A DNA stretch of 64,000 nucleotides from Ananas comosus (Eukaryota > Streptophyta > Magnoliopsida > Poales > Bromeliaceae), in the NCBI RefSeq assembly GCF_001540865.1, contig NC_033630.1:6332804-6396803 (forward strand). The letters run 5' to 3'. A program made the translations under genes and the position numbers. Positions 1 through 11,843 of the stretch are shown here, piece after piece. The first letter of the stretch is position 1; every line of letters starts with the position of its first letter. Below the pieces are notes generated by a model. The model had not been told where the DNA came from. It searched no databases and saw only the letters and a program-made list of their open reading frames with translations.

Positions 1-528
1 TGGTTATATTGCAGTTTTGGTTTTATGACATGTGGTTTTCTACCTCTGGAGGTAGTCGGCTTTTTAAAAGAATGAGTTTCCGTATGGGAGGCCGTTTTCA
101 AATGACTTTCGAGATTTATTATTTGTCTTAGTATTTCAAAGTATAGTTTCTGTGTGGGAAACACTTGTAAATGATAGAATTGATTGTTATAATGTGTATC
201 TTATCATCCTTCGCCTAAGGAGTGCTTAGAAAATGCATCATCTCAAGGATAGCTAGCTGATTGATTATTGTGAGCATCTGCATTGTGAATGTTGTTTGTG
301 TGAATGGATGATTGTTGCAACAGATACTCACAGTGGTGCGCCGTGCAAATACGGGAAAGACTCTGTCCAAGTGGACAGGAGAAATCCAGTATTTGTGGCA
401 GGTTTGTTTCGTCTCGTGGGCAAGTTCTAAAAAAATTAAAAAAAAATAAGGGCATTTTTTGTTGGTTTTACTTTTGAACTGGTCTATTTTTCGAAAAGGC
501 TTTACCAAACTGGCCCTGGGGCATGACA
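1..528 (+). mobile_element. Degenerate 3' part of a long LTR (same family as the 4.2-kb LTRs at 30-50 kb)
   Basis: The window opens inside an LTR. Bases 40-170 and 336-402 match, in opposite orientation, the left ends of the long LTRs at 30.3-31.1 kb: a TTTCCGT-GGAAAC segment, then a stretch reading CCGTGCAAATAC through ACTCTGTCC to AGTATTTGTGG. The piece ends at 528 with CCTGGGGCATGACA, the counterpart of the CCGGGGCGTGACA terminus of the intact copies. The many substitutions imply an old copy. Family identity is from pairwise reading only; the 5' part lies outside the window. Confidence 0.6.
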
Positions 529-1705
529 AGATATACATTAGATGCAACTCTACGTAGGTAGGATGAGTAGAGTGTTTGTATGAGACAAAATGTATTTGGC
601 TGTCTGTATTAGATGATTTAGGAACTTTGCTCTAGATGGATGGTACAATCATCCCATTCGCAGTATTTTTATACAAATAATATTGTAAATTTTCATGTGA
701 ATGTGATTATAGAGAAATCGGATTCTGGGAAGGAACTCATATTCACAGAGACGCATTTCTAAGGTAAAACGAGTTCGGCAAACTGACTACCACCTAGTGA
801 GTAGTATGACTTGAAAGGAATGGTAGGATCTCCCAGAGCAAAGCAAACGACATTAATAGATTTGTATAGGATATCCAGTACACTAGGGGATTACGCGACC
901 TGTTGTGGCAAAAAATATACTAGAGAATATATGAGGTAGAAAGATAAAAAAGACTTCAAGGCATGCAGTAAAGCCACTCTCCTAAGGTTTAACTCGTTCC
1001 TACCATTCGAGCAAGTTTGTATGCACTGAGTGAATGAATAGCCTCCCAGGATACAATGAAGCATTAACCCCAATTGTGTTTCCACACACAAAGCTGGCCT
1101 TTGAGCACCCAATTGATTAAGTTGTCAGGAAGAAATATAATAAGAAACAAGAAAAAAGTTATTATGAATAGAGACTTGAACTTTTTCATCTGTACTTATG
1201 CAGTCAATGCTATGCGCTTATATAGATCACAAACTGGTGTTTTATGAAGTGACAATTTATGAACGAGTGTTTCATGAAGTTATTTTTTAACTTATGAATT
1301 TTGATTTGATGCATAAAAGGACATACCATAAAGTCGCATATTTTCGCATTCATTCACTAAAAGTCACACCCTTTGATTAGAGTCATATTTATTCACTAAG
1401 AATTACATCCATTCACAAAAAGTCAAAGGATAAATTAAATTAAATTAAATAACTATACTATTTTGAAAATTTCCCACCAATTTTTAATATACATAAAAAA
1501 TACATTATCAAAATAAAGAAAAATATATACATGAAGACTAAAAATAAAACAATTCTTGACAACTTTACGAAATCCTATCCATAGGTACAGGTGTATTAAA
1601 ACTTGAACCTACATTTAGTGAAGACACATCAAAGGTAGCAATAATTGAATGGTGGACATGTCTATGAACAAACAATTCTTTTACTAATTTGATATATCTC
1701 ACATA
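529..1705. other. Intergenic AT-rich sequence, nothing recognised
   Basis: No ORF with a recognisable domain, no RNA gene and no clear repeat termini were found. A 73-codon minus-strand ORF at 891-1112 has no supporting signal. From about 1380 the sequence becomes very AT-rich. Confidence 0.5.
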
Positions 1706-1713
1706 TAAAAATT

Positions 1714-2148
1714 GGGGAAAACTTCAAAAACCCCCCCTGTGGTTTCACACTTTTTCATTTTAGTACCCTGTGGTTTGAAGTGTATCAAGTTAGTACCCTG
1801 TGGTTTCTCACTTTATCACTTTAGTACCCTGTGGTTTAAAATGTATCAAGCTAGTACCCTGTGGTTTTGCACTTTATCACTTTAGTACCCTGTGGTTTCA
1901 CACTTTATCACTTTAGTACCTTGTGATTTAAAAAACTATAGGGTACTAACTTGATACAAAATTAAAACCACAGGGTACTAAAGTGATAAAGTGCAAAACC
2001 ACAGGGTACTAACTTGATACACTTTAAACCACAGGGTACTTAAGTGATAAAGTGAGAAACCACGGGGTACTAACTTGATACATTTTAAACTACAGGGTAT
2101 TAAAGTGAAAAAAATTGAAACCACAACGGGGGTTTTTGAAGTTTTCCC
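1714..2148. mobile_element. Palindromic foldback MITE with internal ~30-bp repeats
   Basis: The two halves are near-perfect inverted copies. The left end begins GGGGAAAACTTCAAAAACCC and the right end is its complement. It is flanked by the 8-bp direct repeat TAAAAATT (1706-1713 and 2149-2156), which fits a hAT-type target duplication; a 9-bp Mutator-type duplication with a mismatch is possible. The left arm carries TAGTACCCTGTGGTTT-type units beginning near 1761, 1791, 1822, 1852, 1883 and 1914 (period 30-31 bp), alternating between two spacer types; the right arm mirrors them. No transposase is encoded. Confidence 0.8.
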
Positions 2149-2156
2149 TAAAAATT

Positions 2157-3199
2157 GTAATCCATTGACTGCTCTATTTTATTACTGACAGTTTTATGGT
2201 CTTGTATTTGTGTTTTGTTTTCACAAATGCTATCAGATGAAGTCAAGCCCTTAACTCCTTAAGGCGGCTACACTTCACATTATACGAGTAGACTCTATCA
2301 GAAATGTACTATATTTAATACTTCAGTGAAATGCTACTGTAGGTCTATTAAGAGTTTTATTTGTTCAACCTTTTTTTTTTCAATACGGATTCCAAGCACT
2401 TTACTTGGGATGAAAACTTCTATATTATAATACTTGCAGTTACTCCATATGATGCAATTTGTCTCATTGAACGTAAGACTTAATTAATGATATTTCAAGT
2501 ATTAAGTTGAGTTTCATCATTGATGATTTTGTAATGTAGGCTTGAGATTCATCTCCATCGATGTCTTGAATATTAATACTCTTAGAAGTCCAAAATGTAC
2601 ACAATATGTCATAATGATTTATTATACCATTAGCCTATATGATTTTCTCAATTTTTTCTTATCACTAACCAACTATTTGGTTTGGTTCCACTTCTTGCTA
2701 AATACATCATGAAAATTAAAAGGCAATTGACATCTCTCCAATTAGTAGGCACTTGGATTGTGAAGGAAATTGACATCTCCAAGTGCGGTAGTGATTCGAA
2801 GGGAATGAGCATTTGCCAATTTGGAGTAGGGAGCTGAGGGGAATCGGTATCTCTCGTTTTGACTCTTTCAGGAAGTCACAACTTGCATCATGGTTATACC
2901 CTAAATTCTCATGACTTTTAGGGTTATCTAGAAAGTTCACTCACATATTCCCTTGTTATCTAGTTCAAGTTTGTTTAGAGTCCATTGTCTATATGTTCCA
3001 TGCCCTAGGTTCCATCCAAGTTTAATGCTACTATGATGTCATCTATGTTTCAAGGTTCGCATATTTATGTATAACATGAGCTCTTACTTTAACATGATAG
3101 TGAAAGCCCTATTTTCTAAGTCAAGTACATTTAAGCCCACAAGACCTCTCAAATCTTATTACATGCACATAAATCATATTTAAGCCTACACTTTACTAA
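2157..3199. other. Intergenic sequence, nothing recognised
   Basis: No coding, RNA or terminal-repeat signal was found. A 74-codon minus-strand ORF (2716-2940) has no domain. A short imperfect duplication around AATTGACATCTC occurs near 2725-2780. Confidence 0.4.
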
Positions 3200-3939
3200 G
3201 ATACATGCATTCGAGTAAAGTCTCTACTTGATCTCAAAATGTAGTATAGTTAGCTTACATGAATAGATGTTATTATCGCATAAATAGAGGCATGACCTGT
3301 AGAGTTTCTTCTAGCTTATCTTTTTTTTGAGAAAAGGTAGCATGCTACCGCTTCATTCATTTAGAAAATGAACTTGGCTACAAGGTGAGGCAGCTAAGGC
3401 CTCAGAAAAAAGGTTTCTTCTAGCTTATCTTACTGTTCTTTTACCTACCAGCTTTATTGTTGTCTTTTAGACTTAGTGGGTAGGCTGTTTGGGTTGGTGA
3501 CGATATCCACTGAGAACTATTCTGTTTTACAGCAGATCTCACACCCATTATTGTCACCTTTTTGTAGAGCTTTCGGTTGCTACTGCTACTACTGATCGAG
3601 GTAAGGGAGTGACAAGTTAGATCCCTATTTAGTCTGGTCGTTGAGTTAGAGTAGTACCATTTTAGACACAGTAGCTGTTTATAGTTATGTATATACAGTT
3701 GTATTTTATTTTTTTTAACGAGAGTTTTGATGTGTTGTACTTTTGGGTTTCTATTATATACCTTGAATTACATGTATGCATGGAGACTATTTATTTCTAT
3801 TTTAGTAGTTTTAATACTCTCTAATAGTGCTTCTTGTATTACTTACAAATGTTTCTATCGCTTCGTGTACACAATGCTTTTTATGTAAGCGGCGAATCTG
3901 TTGGCGAGCCTGGGTGACGCTAGACCCCAGGGTGTGACA
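3200..3939 (+). mobile_element. Decayed gypsy-type LTR 3' half
   Basis: Segments such as CTTAGTGGG followed by CCACTGAGAACTAT and a CTCACACCC...TTTTGTAG block follow the same order as 37400-37550 of the gypsy LTR (CCTAGTGGG, CCACTGGGAACTAT, CTCACCCCACTTTTACAG). The copy ends at 3939 in CCCCAGGGTGTGACA, the TGACA terminus shared by the long LTRs here. It is interrupted by the SINE-like insertion at 3323-3412. The left boundary is not defined. Confidence 0.5.
3323..3412 (-). mobile_element. SINE-like insertion with 19-bp TSD
   Basis: A 90-bp insert with a poly(T) left end, that is, a poly(A) tail on the minus strand. It is flanked by perfect 19-bp direct repeats GTTTCTTCTAGCTTATCTT at 3304-3322 and 3413-3431. 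Long target duplications plus an A-tail indicate LINE-machinery retroposition. Its 3' part (GAAGCGGTAGCATGCTA then TCTC-A(n) on the minus strand) is shared with the SINE at 4426-4578. No tRNA-like head is present, so it is 5'-truncated or of a different head type. Confidence 0.75.
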
Positions 3940-4416
3940 CCATATCAAGTACATGCCTCATAAATAGGGGCATTGGGATGTGATGTGTGACTAATAAATA
4001 GAAGAAATAAAATTTTTCTCTTCTAATTAATTTTTTTCTCTATTTATATTTTTTATTCCGCACCTAACTCCAGCATAAAGTGCAAATAATGGTTTGTAGA
4101 TTATGCACGGCAAGACATTTTGTGTGACTATTTTACTGTTCAATCAACAATTATGAGATACTTTCATCCCCGGATGAAAGAGCGTGATGGGTCATAAAGA
4201 GAAAAGGAGCCAAGAAAAAAAGAAAAAGCAGCAAGATAACCGCTACCAGCACGACCATTGCCACCATCGAGCATGGCCGGTTCATTGGCTGATTTCCCCC
4301 CAATACATGGCTTCCACCACCAAACCTTGCCTTCCCACAATGCTGCTGTCACCATGTTCTAGCCAAGCTCTGCCACCATCATTGCATCATACTGCTTGTC
4401 TACCGCTGCACTATCA
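3940..4416. other. Intergenic sequence, nothing recognised
   Basis: Overlapping short ORFs on both strands (4164-4489) lack domains and are not supported. Confidence 0.4.
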
Positions 4417-4425
4417 TCTTAGGTT

Positions 4426-4578
4426 TTTTTTTAGAGATAATGGCATGCTATTCGCTTCGTTTATTTTTTTTATAAATAAATTTAGCTGAAAAAGTAAATC
4501 GTTTATGATTCAAACTTGAGATCTTGGGTACCAACTACCAAACCCTTTGCCACTTGTACGTGCCAGGGATGGTCGGTC
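4426..4578 (-). mobile_element. tRNA-derived SINE
   Basis: Read on the minus strand, the head contains AGTGGCAAAGGGTTTGGTAG (box A-like), then AGTTTGAATC (box B-like, cf. GGTTCGAATC). It ends in a tail with AGCGAATAGCATGCCA, TCTC and a run of A. Direct repeats TCTTAGGTT at 4417-4425 and 4579-4587 flank it. The tail matches the insertion at 3323-3412, indicating one SINE family with a shared 3' end. Confidence 0.65.
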
Positions 4579-4670
4579 TCTTAGGTTATTAAAGATCGAG
4601 ATAAAGAAAGAAGACAATACTAGATTTTATTTTGAATTGATTTGAGTTATAATAAATTAATCAACAATTA

Positions 4671-5085
4671 GGACATGTTTGGTTTATGATTGGAATAGAA
4701 ATGAAAAATAAAATTGGATTGCTTTTGAATGGGAAATAAAATGACGAGTCATCCAAAAATGTTTGATTAATTATTGGAACGAAAATCGGAATGAAAATTT
4801 AAAACTTTTTAGAGAGGGTTTTGATTAAGAAAAAGAAAAGTGATAAAGGGAGAGAAGGAAGGTGTTGGTGAAAAAGAATTTTGAATAGTTTACTTTGAAA
4901 TAGGTCAATTCGAAATTCAAAGCCGGATTAGGCCATAAATGGATTTGGTCATTCTCATTCTAAAGTGGAATGAGAACCGGAATCCGATTTTTATAAAACT
5001 AACGACAGCTATCGGAATTAATGAATTCCATTTTGATTCCATAACCTAATTCAAATAGTCTAAAATAGATAAACCAAACATGCCC
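4671..5085. mobile_element. Tourist-like (PIF/Harbinger) MITE
   Basis: 415 bp with terminal inverted repeats: the left end reads GGACATGTTTGGTTTA and the right end TAAACCAAACATGCCC. Both sides have the 3-bp TSD TTA (4668-4670, 5086-5088) typical of PIF/Harbinger. The interior is AT-rich and non-coding. Confidence 0.85.
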
Positions 5086-5088
5086 TTA

Positions 5089-5585
5089 AAGGATTGAACC
5101 CTTGAACTAGACTAGGATAAACTAATTTGACTTTTTTTGTTGACTTAGCTACCTCTAACCCAATTTAGCAGTAATGGACTAGCTATCTTTGAATTATATC
5201 TGACCCTACTTAGTTGTAATAGGCTATCAAATGAAATAAGAACACAAAAATGTATGAAAGAACTTTTCTCTGTTTATTCTAACATCCGATGCAATCTAAA
5301 GCTCTAGTACAGCCATTGCGATCTTTGAATTATTCAATATCATACGATACTTTGTTCTTTTTGTAATTTAATCTAACATGGCATGCTTCCTATTTTGTTT
5401 TGATTACTTTTATTTCTCAATTTGTTTTGTCCTTCTCGTCATTCTTTGTAATCTATTAAGTTTAGTCTTTTTGTACCCATTAATTAATCTTCGTGAACAA
5501 TTACACATGTTTTCTATTCCATTGTCCAGAGAAAATTAAACTGCAGGCACATTGCGATGGGACAAGACAGGAATGAGCATATTGG
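5089..5585. other. Intergenic sequence, nothing recognised
   Basis: AT-rich single-copy-looking sequence without ORFs, RNA genes or terminal repeats. Confidence 0.4.
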
Positions 5586-6291
5586 GGGTGTTTGGCTTAA
5601 CTTTTGAAAAGTGATTCTAGACTCAAAATTGATTTTCGGCTCAATAGAGTATTTTACAATTTCGTTTTCAAAATTTGATTCTGATTTTTAGAATAAGTTT
5701 TCAGATTTTTAAGGCCCATAATTAGAAGCAGCTAAAACTTACTTTTTGAAATCTGATTCTGATTTTGAACTCAAACTTCAAATTTTTATTTTAACTTTCG
5801 ATTCAAAGTTTAAATTTAAATTTAATTTTTAATTTTTATTTTTGAATTTTTAAATTTCAAAATGCAAAATTTAATTTTAAAAGTTATTTTTAAAATTTTA
5901 AATATTTAATTTTGAAATTTGAAATTTTTAAATTTTAAATTTTAAATTTAGATTTTAAATTTGAAATTGAAAATTTATATTTAGCTTTAAAAATTAAAAG
6001 CGTAATTTTTTAATTTTCAATTTTAAAATTTATTTTTAAACAAAAATCTCAAATTTTAAATTTTGTACAAATTTTAAATTTTAATTTATATTTTTAAATT
6101 ATTTTAAAATAAAATTTAGTAAAAATATTATTATATGCAAATATAAAATTTGTTCGCCAAACAAGTTTACAAAATTACTTCAAAAAAATCGCTTTTATCT
6201 AAATTCAGCCAAAAGCTCTATAGCTTTTAACCAAAATTACTCTCCAAACTAAAATCAATTCTGTAGAAACCACTTTTCCACAACACTAGGA
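5586..6291. mobile_element. Degenerate MITE-like element with AT-rich core
   Basis: The left end GGGGGTGTTTGGCTTAACTT continues with AAAAGTGATTCTAG...AAAATTGATTTT. The right side carries the inverse, AAAATCAATTCTGTAG then CCACTTTTCC. The core (about 5740-6125) is a low-complexity mixture of AAATTTTAAATTT-like words. The right terminus is decayed and no clean TSD was found. Confidence 0.45.
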
Positions 6292-7200
6292 TTTGGCACT
6301 TGTTTTATGACCCTCAAAATTGTCTTGAATCCTAGAGGGATGTGAGAGACGTATTTTTTAAGGTAAGGAAGGAAGAGGAAATAATTGTATACGTCCCTTG
6401 CTCACATCAGAGAATGCTTTCTCCTTTATAATATCGTATAGGAAACTAACTGCAGAGGTTGTTATTATGATATTCTTATCTTTCCGTCACAAATACATGA
6501 GAATAACAACCCACAGCAAATATGGTTATCGTGATATGATTAGTGGAATGTGAACATGTACACCACATGAAGCTATATCCCACTTGGCCATATTAATTTG
6601 ATCACTTCTCACATATTCTCCTCCTACGAGAAATAGAGCGTGCAATCTGACAAAAGATACAATGCAAGAGTACAATATTAATTAAGTCATCACCTAAGTA
6701 ATATAGTATATCACAGGCTTACTTTGTCTATACTCTAAATGACTCAACCACACTGGATCAAGTACCTCTAATCCCTTTTCTAGTTTGAACCTATCACAAA
6801 AACTTGACACCTATCTCTTGTTTGTATTCATGATTATTTTTAGTAATAAAACTAGATAATCACCTGGCAATGATTTACAAAATGAATTTGGTGTATTATC
6901 GAAAAATCTTCCTTGGCCCCCTCATATATTAATCCTTATTAGTCCATGCATTTTTCTAAACATGCTCCACAAAATTAGATATTTCTTATGATCTTGAGAT
7001 ACATGCTAATTTAGTTGTATTGAATCTTTACTTTAATTATAATATAGTTCTTAGTTAGGGTGTAAAATGGTTAGGACTCCCAGTAACAAAGGAATCACTT
7101 ATGTCACTTTCGTAACTAGTCGACTATAGCACATAATTTAATAGTCTGGGAATCACAAGTCTTATATTTTTGAGGATTGATATGTCTATTCACCTAATTC
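6292..7200. other. Intergenic sequence, nothing recognised
   Basis: No supported ORF, RNA gene or repeat boundary. Confidence 0.4.
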
Positions 7201-7475
7201 GGTTTCAATGTGGAGCTTTCAAAATGCAATTGTGGCATAATGTTGAATAAGTACTTACTGTAGCATCGATCTTATCATATGCAAGTGGGAGCACTATTCA
7301 TTTCCCTTTATGAATTGATTTGGTGGCGCACTTTCATTTCCCTATGTGGATTGGTTAATTTGGTGGCGCACTATTCATTTCCCTATATGGATTGAATTAA
7401 TGGTGGCATAATGTTGAGTAAATAGTTGCTGTGACGTCGATCCTATCATATACGAGTGGGAGATATTGGCTTTTG
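7200..7475. repeat. Local direct duplications, possible copia relic
   Basis: A ~65-bp block (GTGGCATAATGTTGA...CGAT...ATCATAT...AGTGGGAG) occurs at 7223-7290 and 7399-7469. Between them lie copies of GTGGCGCACT...CATTTCCCT. The block ends in AGTGGGAGA followed by TATTGGCTTTTG, which looks like a copia polypurine tract and LTR start. No retroelement coding sequence survives. Confidence 0.35.
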
Positions 7476-8690
7476 ACCAAACCCAATGGGGCACCCCCAT
7501 GATTTTGCTAGATCTGTTGATAATCGTATTGTCTAATTAGACTAGATTTTTCTCGCTTTTAATTTGAAATGCTAAGAAGAGAGATTTTCTAGCTATATTA
7601 GGATAAAAAATAATAAACCAACTAGGTCTAACCCTGTAACTTACCTTTTGGTGTTTGAAACTCCTACAAATATGTAGATAATTCTTTTGTGAGAGTACAC
7701 ATAAGATATACTAAAAATACATAGAAAAATCAAGAGAAATTTTATGCCTTCTTGAGAGAGAGAAATTATTTCCTCAGTTTATTGATTGATTCTAGAGGGC
7801 TTGAACAGTGGAATACTGGCCTAACTCATTCATAACTTTGTCTATGATTGGTTTGAAGCGTCAGAAAACGAACATCATGATCCAATGACTCAATCAACAC
7901 ACTACAATCTGAAACCGATTGTGTGTAAAGAAAAGTTAATACAATTAGCTTGCGCAAAAAGGATCCAATCTAAGCTTCTGCTATGTCCCACGACAAGGAA
8001 TAATATTGTTTTACTAATTGAAAATATGTCCAGCAAATTGGAGTAAACTTTAAATTTACGAGCAAAAAATGATGCACATAGTTGATAAATAGTATAAAAA
8101 GAATCACATAAGTACATTAAATGCGTAATTAATTACTAAATCTGATAAATGTGATTTTTTTGTTCTTGTAAGAAATGAAGTATGAAAGTCTATGTATAAT
8201 GTTGCTGAACAAGTATTATATTAAGTTTGACAGAATTCAAAATCAATTTGAACAACTTTGTACTTAAATTCAAGTTTGATACCTAAAATTTGCGTGTTAA
8301 AACTTGTTTCTCTTGACTAATCATTTTAGCTTTGGAAACTATACTGCTGCTTTTTTCAAACCTAAAATATACATTAAACTATAGAAGACTTTGTACTAGA
8401 ATTGGTTTCACTACTAGAATGATTTAGCGTCTAGCTCGCTTGAGAATCAGCTTTGTTTCTAGCTTTGTTTCAAATCTCTCCATTCACTCACCTATTTTTT
8501 AGCATTAAAAGATGGTGAGGTGTGGAATATTCTTTTCACTTGATTTTTACCCAGCGTAGTAGTAGTATGTGTGGGCAATCTTGTAACCATATCTGCAAGT
8601 AGTTAGAACGCTCAATAACTCTCCAACAATGTCTTAAATTGTCTTTGGAAACATTTATATGTGCACTATTAGTATTTATTTAATTGTAAG
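7476..8690. other. Intergenic sequence, nothing recognised
   Basis: AT-rich; the small minus-strand ORF at 7902-8117 has no recognisable domain. Confidence 0.4.
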
Positions 8691-8699
8691 TGATTTAAA

Positions 8700-9330
8700 A
8701 TTTTCTTTCGGCTCATGAGCTTTCTAGTCGACCCAACATCCAATGGGCTTTAATTGGGAGCCCGTATGTGTTTTACTACATGTGAGTTTAGTCCCACATT
8801 AAAAACTCATGAGTTGTTGTAGTACGTTAAATACTCCTCTATCTTTTTCTTAGTTCTTTGGATAATAACGAGAGTTGTGTCATCTACAAAGTGCACGAGC
8901 GGCAGCGGCGGTGCGTACGCAGGGTCTTGCTACACAATTCTACCCACTTCTTTTTTTATTTTTACTTTTTGATTTACCTGGGTCTACCTTAACCTCACCT
9001 CGGTAACTCGAGAGTCACACCTCGGTAACCCAAGAATTGCACTTTCGTAACGTCCAAAGGCTAACCCGAGACAGCCCGTTGGACCATACCTCTCATTGGC
9101 CGCAAGCGGTGGCATCTCTCATTGGCTCCTATCAGTATATAAGAGAGGAAAGAGTGCAGAGGTTAGGTATAGTTCTCTTTTTGGATTGCTGCTATTCTTT
9201 ATTTTCCTTCTTCTTTTACTCTGAGCTTTTACACAACTTCATCATTTTCTTGCTGGATCTCTAAATATCTACATGGTTCAAATTGTACCACTCTGATCAT
9301 CATTTTCTTGCTGGAGTCTCAAACATAGAG
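8700..9330 (+). promoter_or_regulatory. Promoter-like tract, possibly an LTR remnant
   Basis: A TATATAAG box at 9136-9143 is preceded by two ATTGG (inverse CCAAT) motifs near 9096 and 9121. Upstream text (TTTAGTCCCACATTAAAAAC) resembles plant LTR/TRIM sequence. A pyrimidine-rich leader follows. No coding sequence is attached, so an LTR promoter is more likely than a gene promoter; boundaries are unknown. Confidence 0.3.
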
Positions 9331-9527
9331 GGGTAATCTCGCTTTTAGGACAGTACCTAATACGTCTAGACTCACCGGCCTTATTTGAAATTTTTTCCTT
9401 TACAACATTCTGTTAATAATTCTTTTGTGTGTTTCTAAATAGTTGTTTAAACATTGCAATTTTAAAAAAATTCATAAAAGAAATTTATTTATATTAAAAG
9501 AATAGATAGATTTTTCCAACAAGAGAG

Positions 9528-9819
9528 TAAGGAAATTAGTAGACCACACACTTCATTAATGTCCTATTGAAAAATTTATACAACTAAAGGAGTACTTTTC
9601 ACTCTTATTGTGGACGAGGTTACTCCTATATTGTGAAGGAGATTACAACCATACACTCTCAAGAATAGGAAACAAATTTACAAATTCTAAAACTATCAAG
9701 TTGTATTTGGTGCGGTTGGATCGTTTGGTGTGGTTGGGTTGTCCTCTTGATTCCGAATTGATTTTGATTTAGTAAGTTGGTTGAACTGGCTCAATGTGGT
9801 TTGATTTGGTGCTTCAATA
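9528..9819 (-). repeat. Copia 3' LTR
   Basis: 292 bp. On the minus strand it starts TATTGAAGCACC immediately after a purine-rich GCGAGGAAG tract and ends TTTCCTTA, so its termini are TA...TA rather than TG...CA. It carries a ~23-bp segment absent from the 5' LTR but present in the inverted fragment. Confidence 0.8.
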
Positions 9820-9912
9820 CTTCCTCGCAAATTGGGCATTGGTGATAACCAGAGACCGAGTTTGGTTCTAAGACCAACAAAGCAGTCCCGAGTCAATGGT
9901 TTGGTAAAAATA

Positions 9913-11670
9913 TCAGCAAGTTGTAAAGAAGATGGAACGTAATGAGTGATAATAGAACCGAGGGCAACCTTTTTCCTGCACAAAGTGATAGTTGATCTCA
10001 ATATGCTTGGTTCGAGCATGAAAGACTGGATTAGTTGTGAGATGCAAAGCAGATATGTTGTCGGAAAAAAGTAGGGAAGGCCGAGGTTGAGAAATGCCAA
10101 TATCACGTAAAATATGCGAGATCCATGTGAGTTCAGCAGCTGCTGAAGTGAGGGCCCGGTATTCGGCCTCGGCCGTGGATCGAGACACAGTGGGTTGCTT
10201 CTTTGCGCACCAAGAAATACAATTAGAACCAAGAAAAGAACAATAACCTGTGGTAGATCGACGCATAAGTTTGGATCCCACCCAGTCCGCATCAGCAAAG
10301 GCGAATAAGCCCAGCGAGCTACGAGCTAGGATGCGAAGCCCTAGATGTAGACTTTCCTGTAAATATTGGAGTATCTGCTTTACCATTTGGTAATTGGCAT
10401 TAGTAGGAGCATGCATATGCTGACAGGCGACATTGATCGCGAGTGAGAGATCCGGGCGAGTAAGGGTGAGATATTGAAGAGCACCGACAACTCTTCGATA
10501 GTGTGAGGGGTCATCGTATAATTGGTCTCCTCCCTTAAGTGGAGGCGGTTTGGAGGACATAGGGGTGGCAATAGGCTTGCATTGCTCCATAGAAGCCCGA
10601 GTTAAGATATCAGAAGCGTATTTTCGTTGCGAGACAAATAAACCATTTGAAGAGCGGTGTACTTCAATCCCCAAGAAGAAATGTAGAAGACCCAAATCTT
10701 TCATAGAAAAAACCTGACCAAGAGCAAAAATAAGTCGATCTAAAAGTTGGCGCGAGTCACCTATGAGAACAATATCATCCACATAGAGAAGTAGAATAAT
10801 AGTATGATTGTCATGATGATAGATAAATAATGATGGATCGAAGATACTACAAACAAACCCATAACCGATCAGAAAGTCATTGAATTTGTCGAACCATGCC
10901 CGAGGAGTTTGCTTGAGCCCATACAGTGTGCGCGGAAGTAAACAGACATGATCGGGATAAGTCGAGTCACGAAAACCAAGTGGTTGCTCCATATAAACCG
11001 GTACTGCGAGGTCGCCATGTAAGAAAGCGTTTTTAACATCCAATTGACGAATCGGCCAACGTCGAACAGTAGCTATAGTGAGTACGATGCGAATAGTACC
11101 CGGCTTTACGACCGGACTGAATGTCTCAAAAAAGTCGACTCCCTCCTCCTGATGGAAGCCCTTGGCCACAAGACGGGCTTTAAGTCGATCTAGTGACCTA
11201 TCCACATGGAGTTTTGTCTTGAAGACCCATTTACATTCGATGACATTCATCGAGGGACACCGTGGAACAAGCTGCCATGTTCTATTCGTTGCAAGAGCGT
11301 CCAATTCCTCACGCATTGCAGCTGTCCACCCAGAGTGTTTAAGAGCTGATTGGACAGTGCGCGGTTCGAGAGGAATTGATGAGAGGGCAAGATTGGCATA
11401 TTGTGGGTTAGGCTTGAAAATTCCAATCTTGGAGCGGGTCACCATAGGATGCACAGAGGGAGTGGCCACTTCTGGCGCAGTTGGTGGGGCATCGACTGAA
11501 GGCATAGACGAAGAGCTGGGAGGATCAGTAGGTTGCAAGTTTGCTGAAGAAGTAGTTGTAACCTCATCGGAGAATAATCGAGCAACTTCTCTTGAGTCAG
11601 TTGAATCAAATAGAGGAGTACGGCTAGATTGAGTAGAGTTAGCAGAGCCGAGAGTGGAGCCCCAATGCAA
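9913..11670 (-). pseudogene. Copia reverse transcriptase-RNase H (pol fragment)
   Basis: This 585-codon frame encodes the 3' half of a copia pol. Seen in order: a linker with MVTRSKIG, the RT core with KWVFKTK, LVAKGFHQEEG, DVKNAFLHGDL, YGLKQTPRAW and the catalytic YVDDI, then RNase H with ADADWVG, TGYCSFLG, STAEAEY and KHIEI. About 20 codons before the end a 1-bp frameshift near 9975 sends the frame off; the conserved RNase H C-terminus (LADIFTKPL) continues in the neighbouring frame (visible at 9696-9970). Integrase and protease, normally upstream, are missing because the frame begins exactly at the inversion junction (~11671). It is not functional. Confidence 0.9.
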
Positions 11671-11672
11671 GA

Positions 11673-11841
11673 GATAGTTTTAGAATTTGTAAATTGTTTC
11701 CTATTCTTGAGAGTGTATGGTTGTAACCTCCTCCACAATATAGGAGTAACCTCCTCCACAATAAGAGTGAGAAGTACTCCTTTAGTTGTATAAATTTCTC
11801 AATAGGACATTAATGAAGTGTGTGATCTACTAATTTCCTTA
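11673..11841 (+). repeat. Inverted copia LTR fragment
   Basis: The 3' ~170 bp of the copia LTR, reading on the plus strand. It starts at GATAGTTTTAG, lacks the first ~120 bp of the LTR, and ends CCTTA before a PBS. It includes the ~23-bp segment also found in the 3' LTR. Confidence 0.85.
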
Positions 11842-11843
11842 TA

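Noticed and set aside
9037..9264. 75-codon ORF downstream of promoter-like motifs
   Set aside because: It overlaps the TATA box itself and has no domain.
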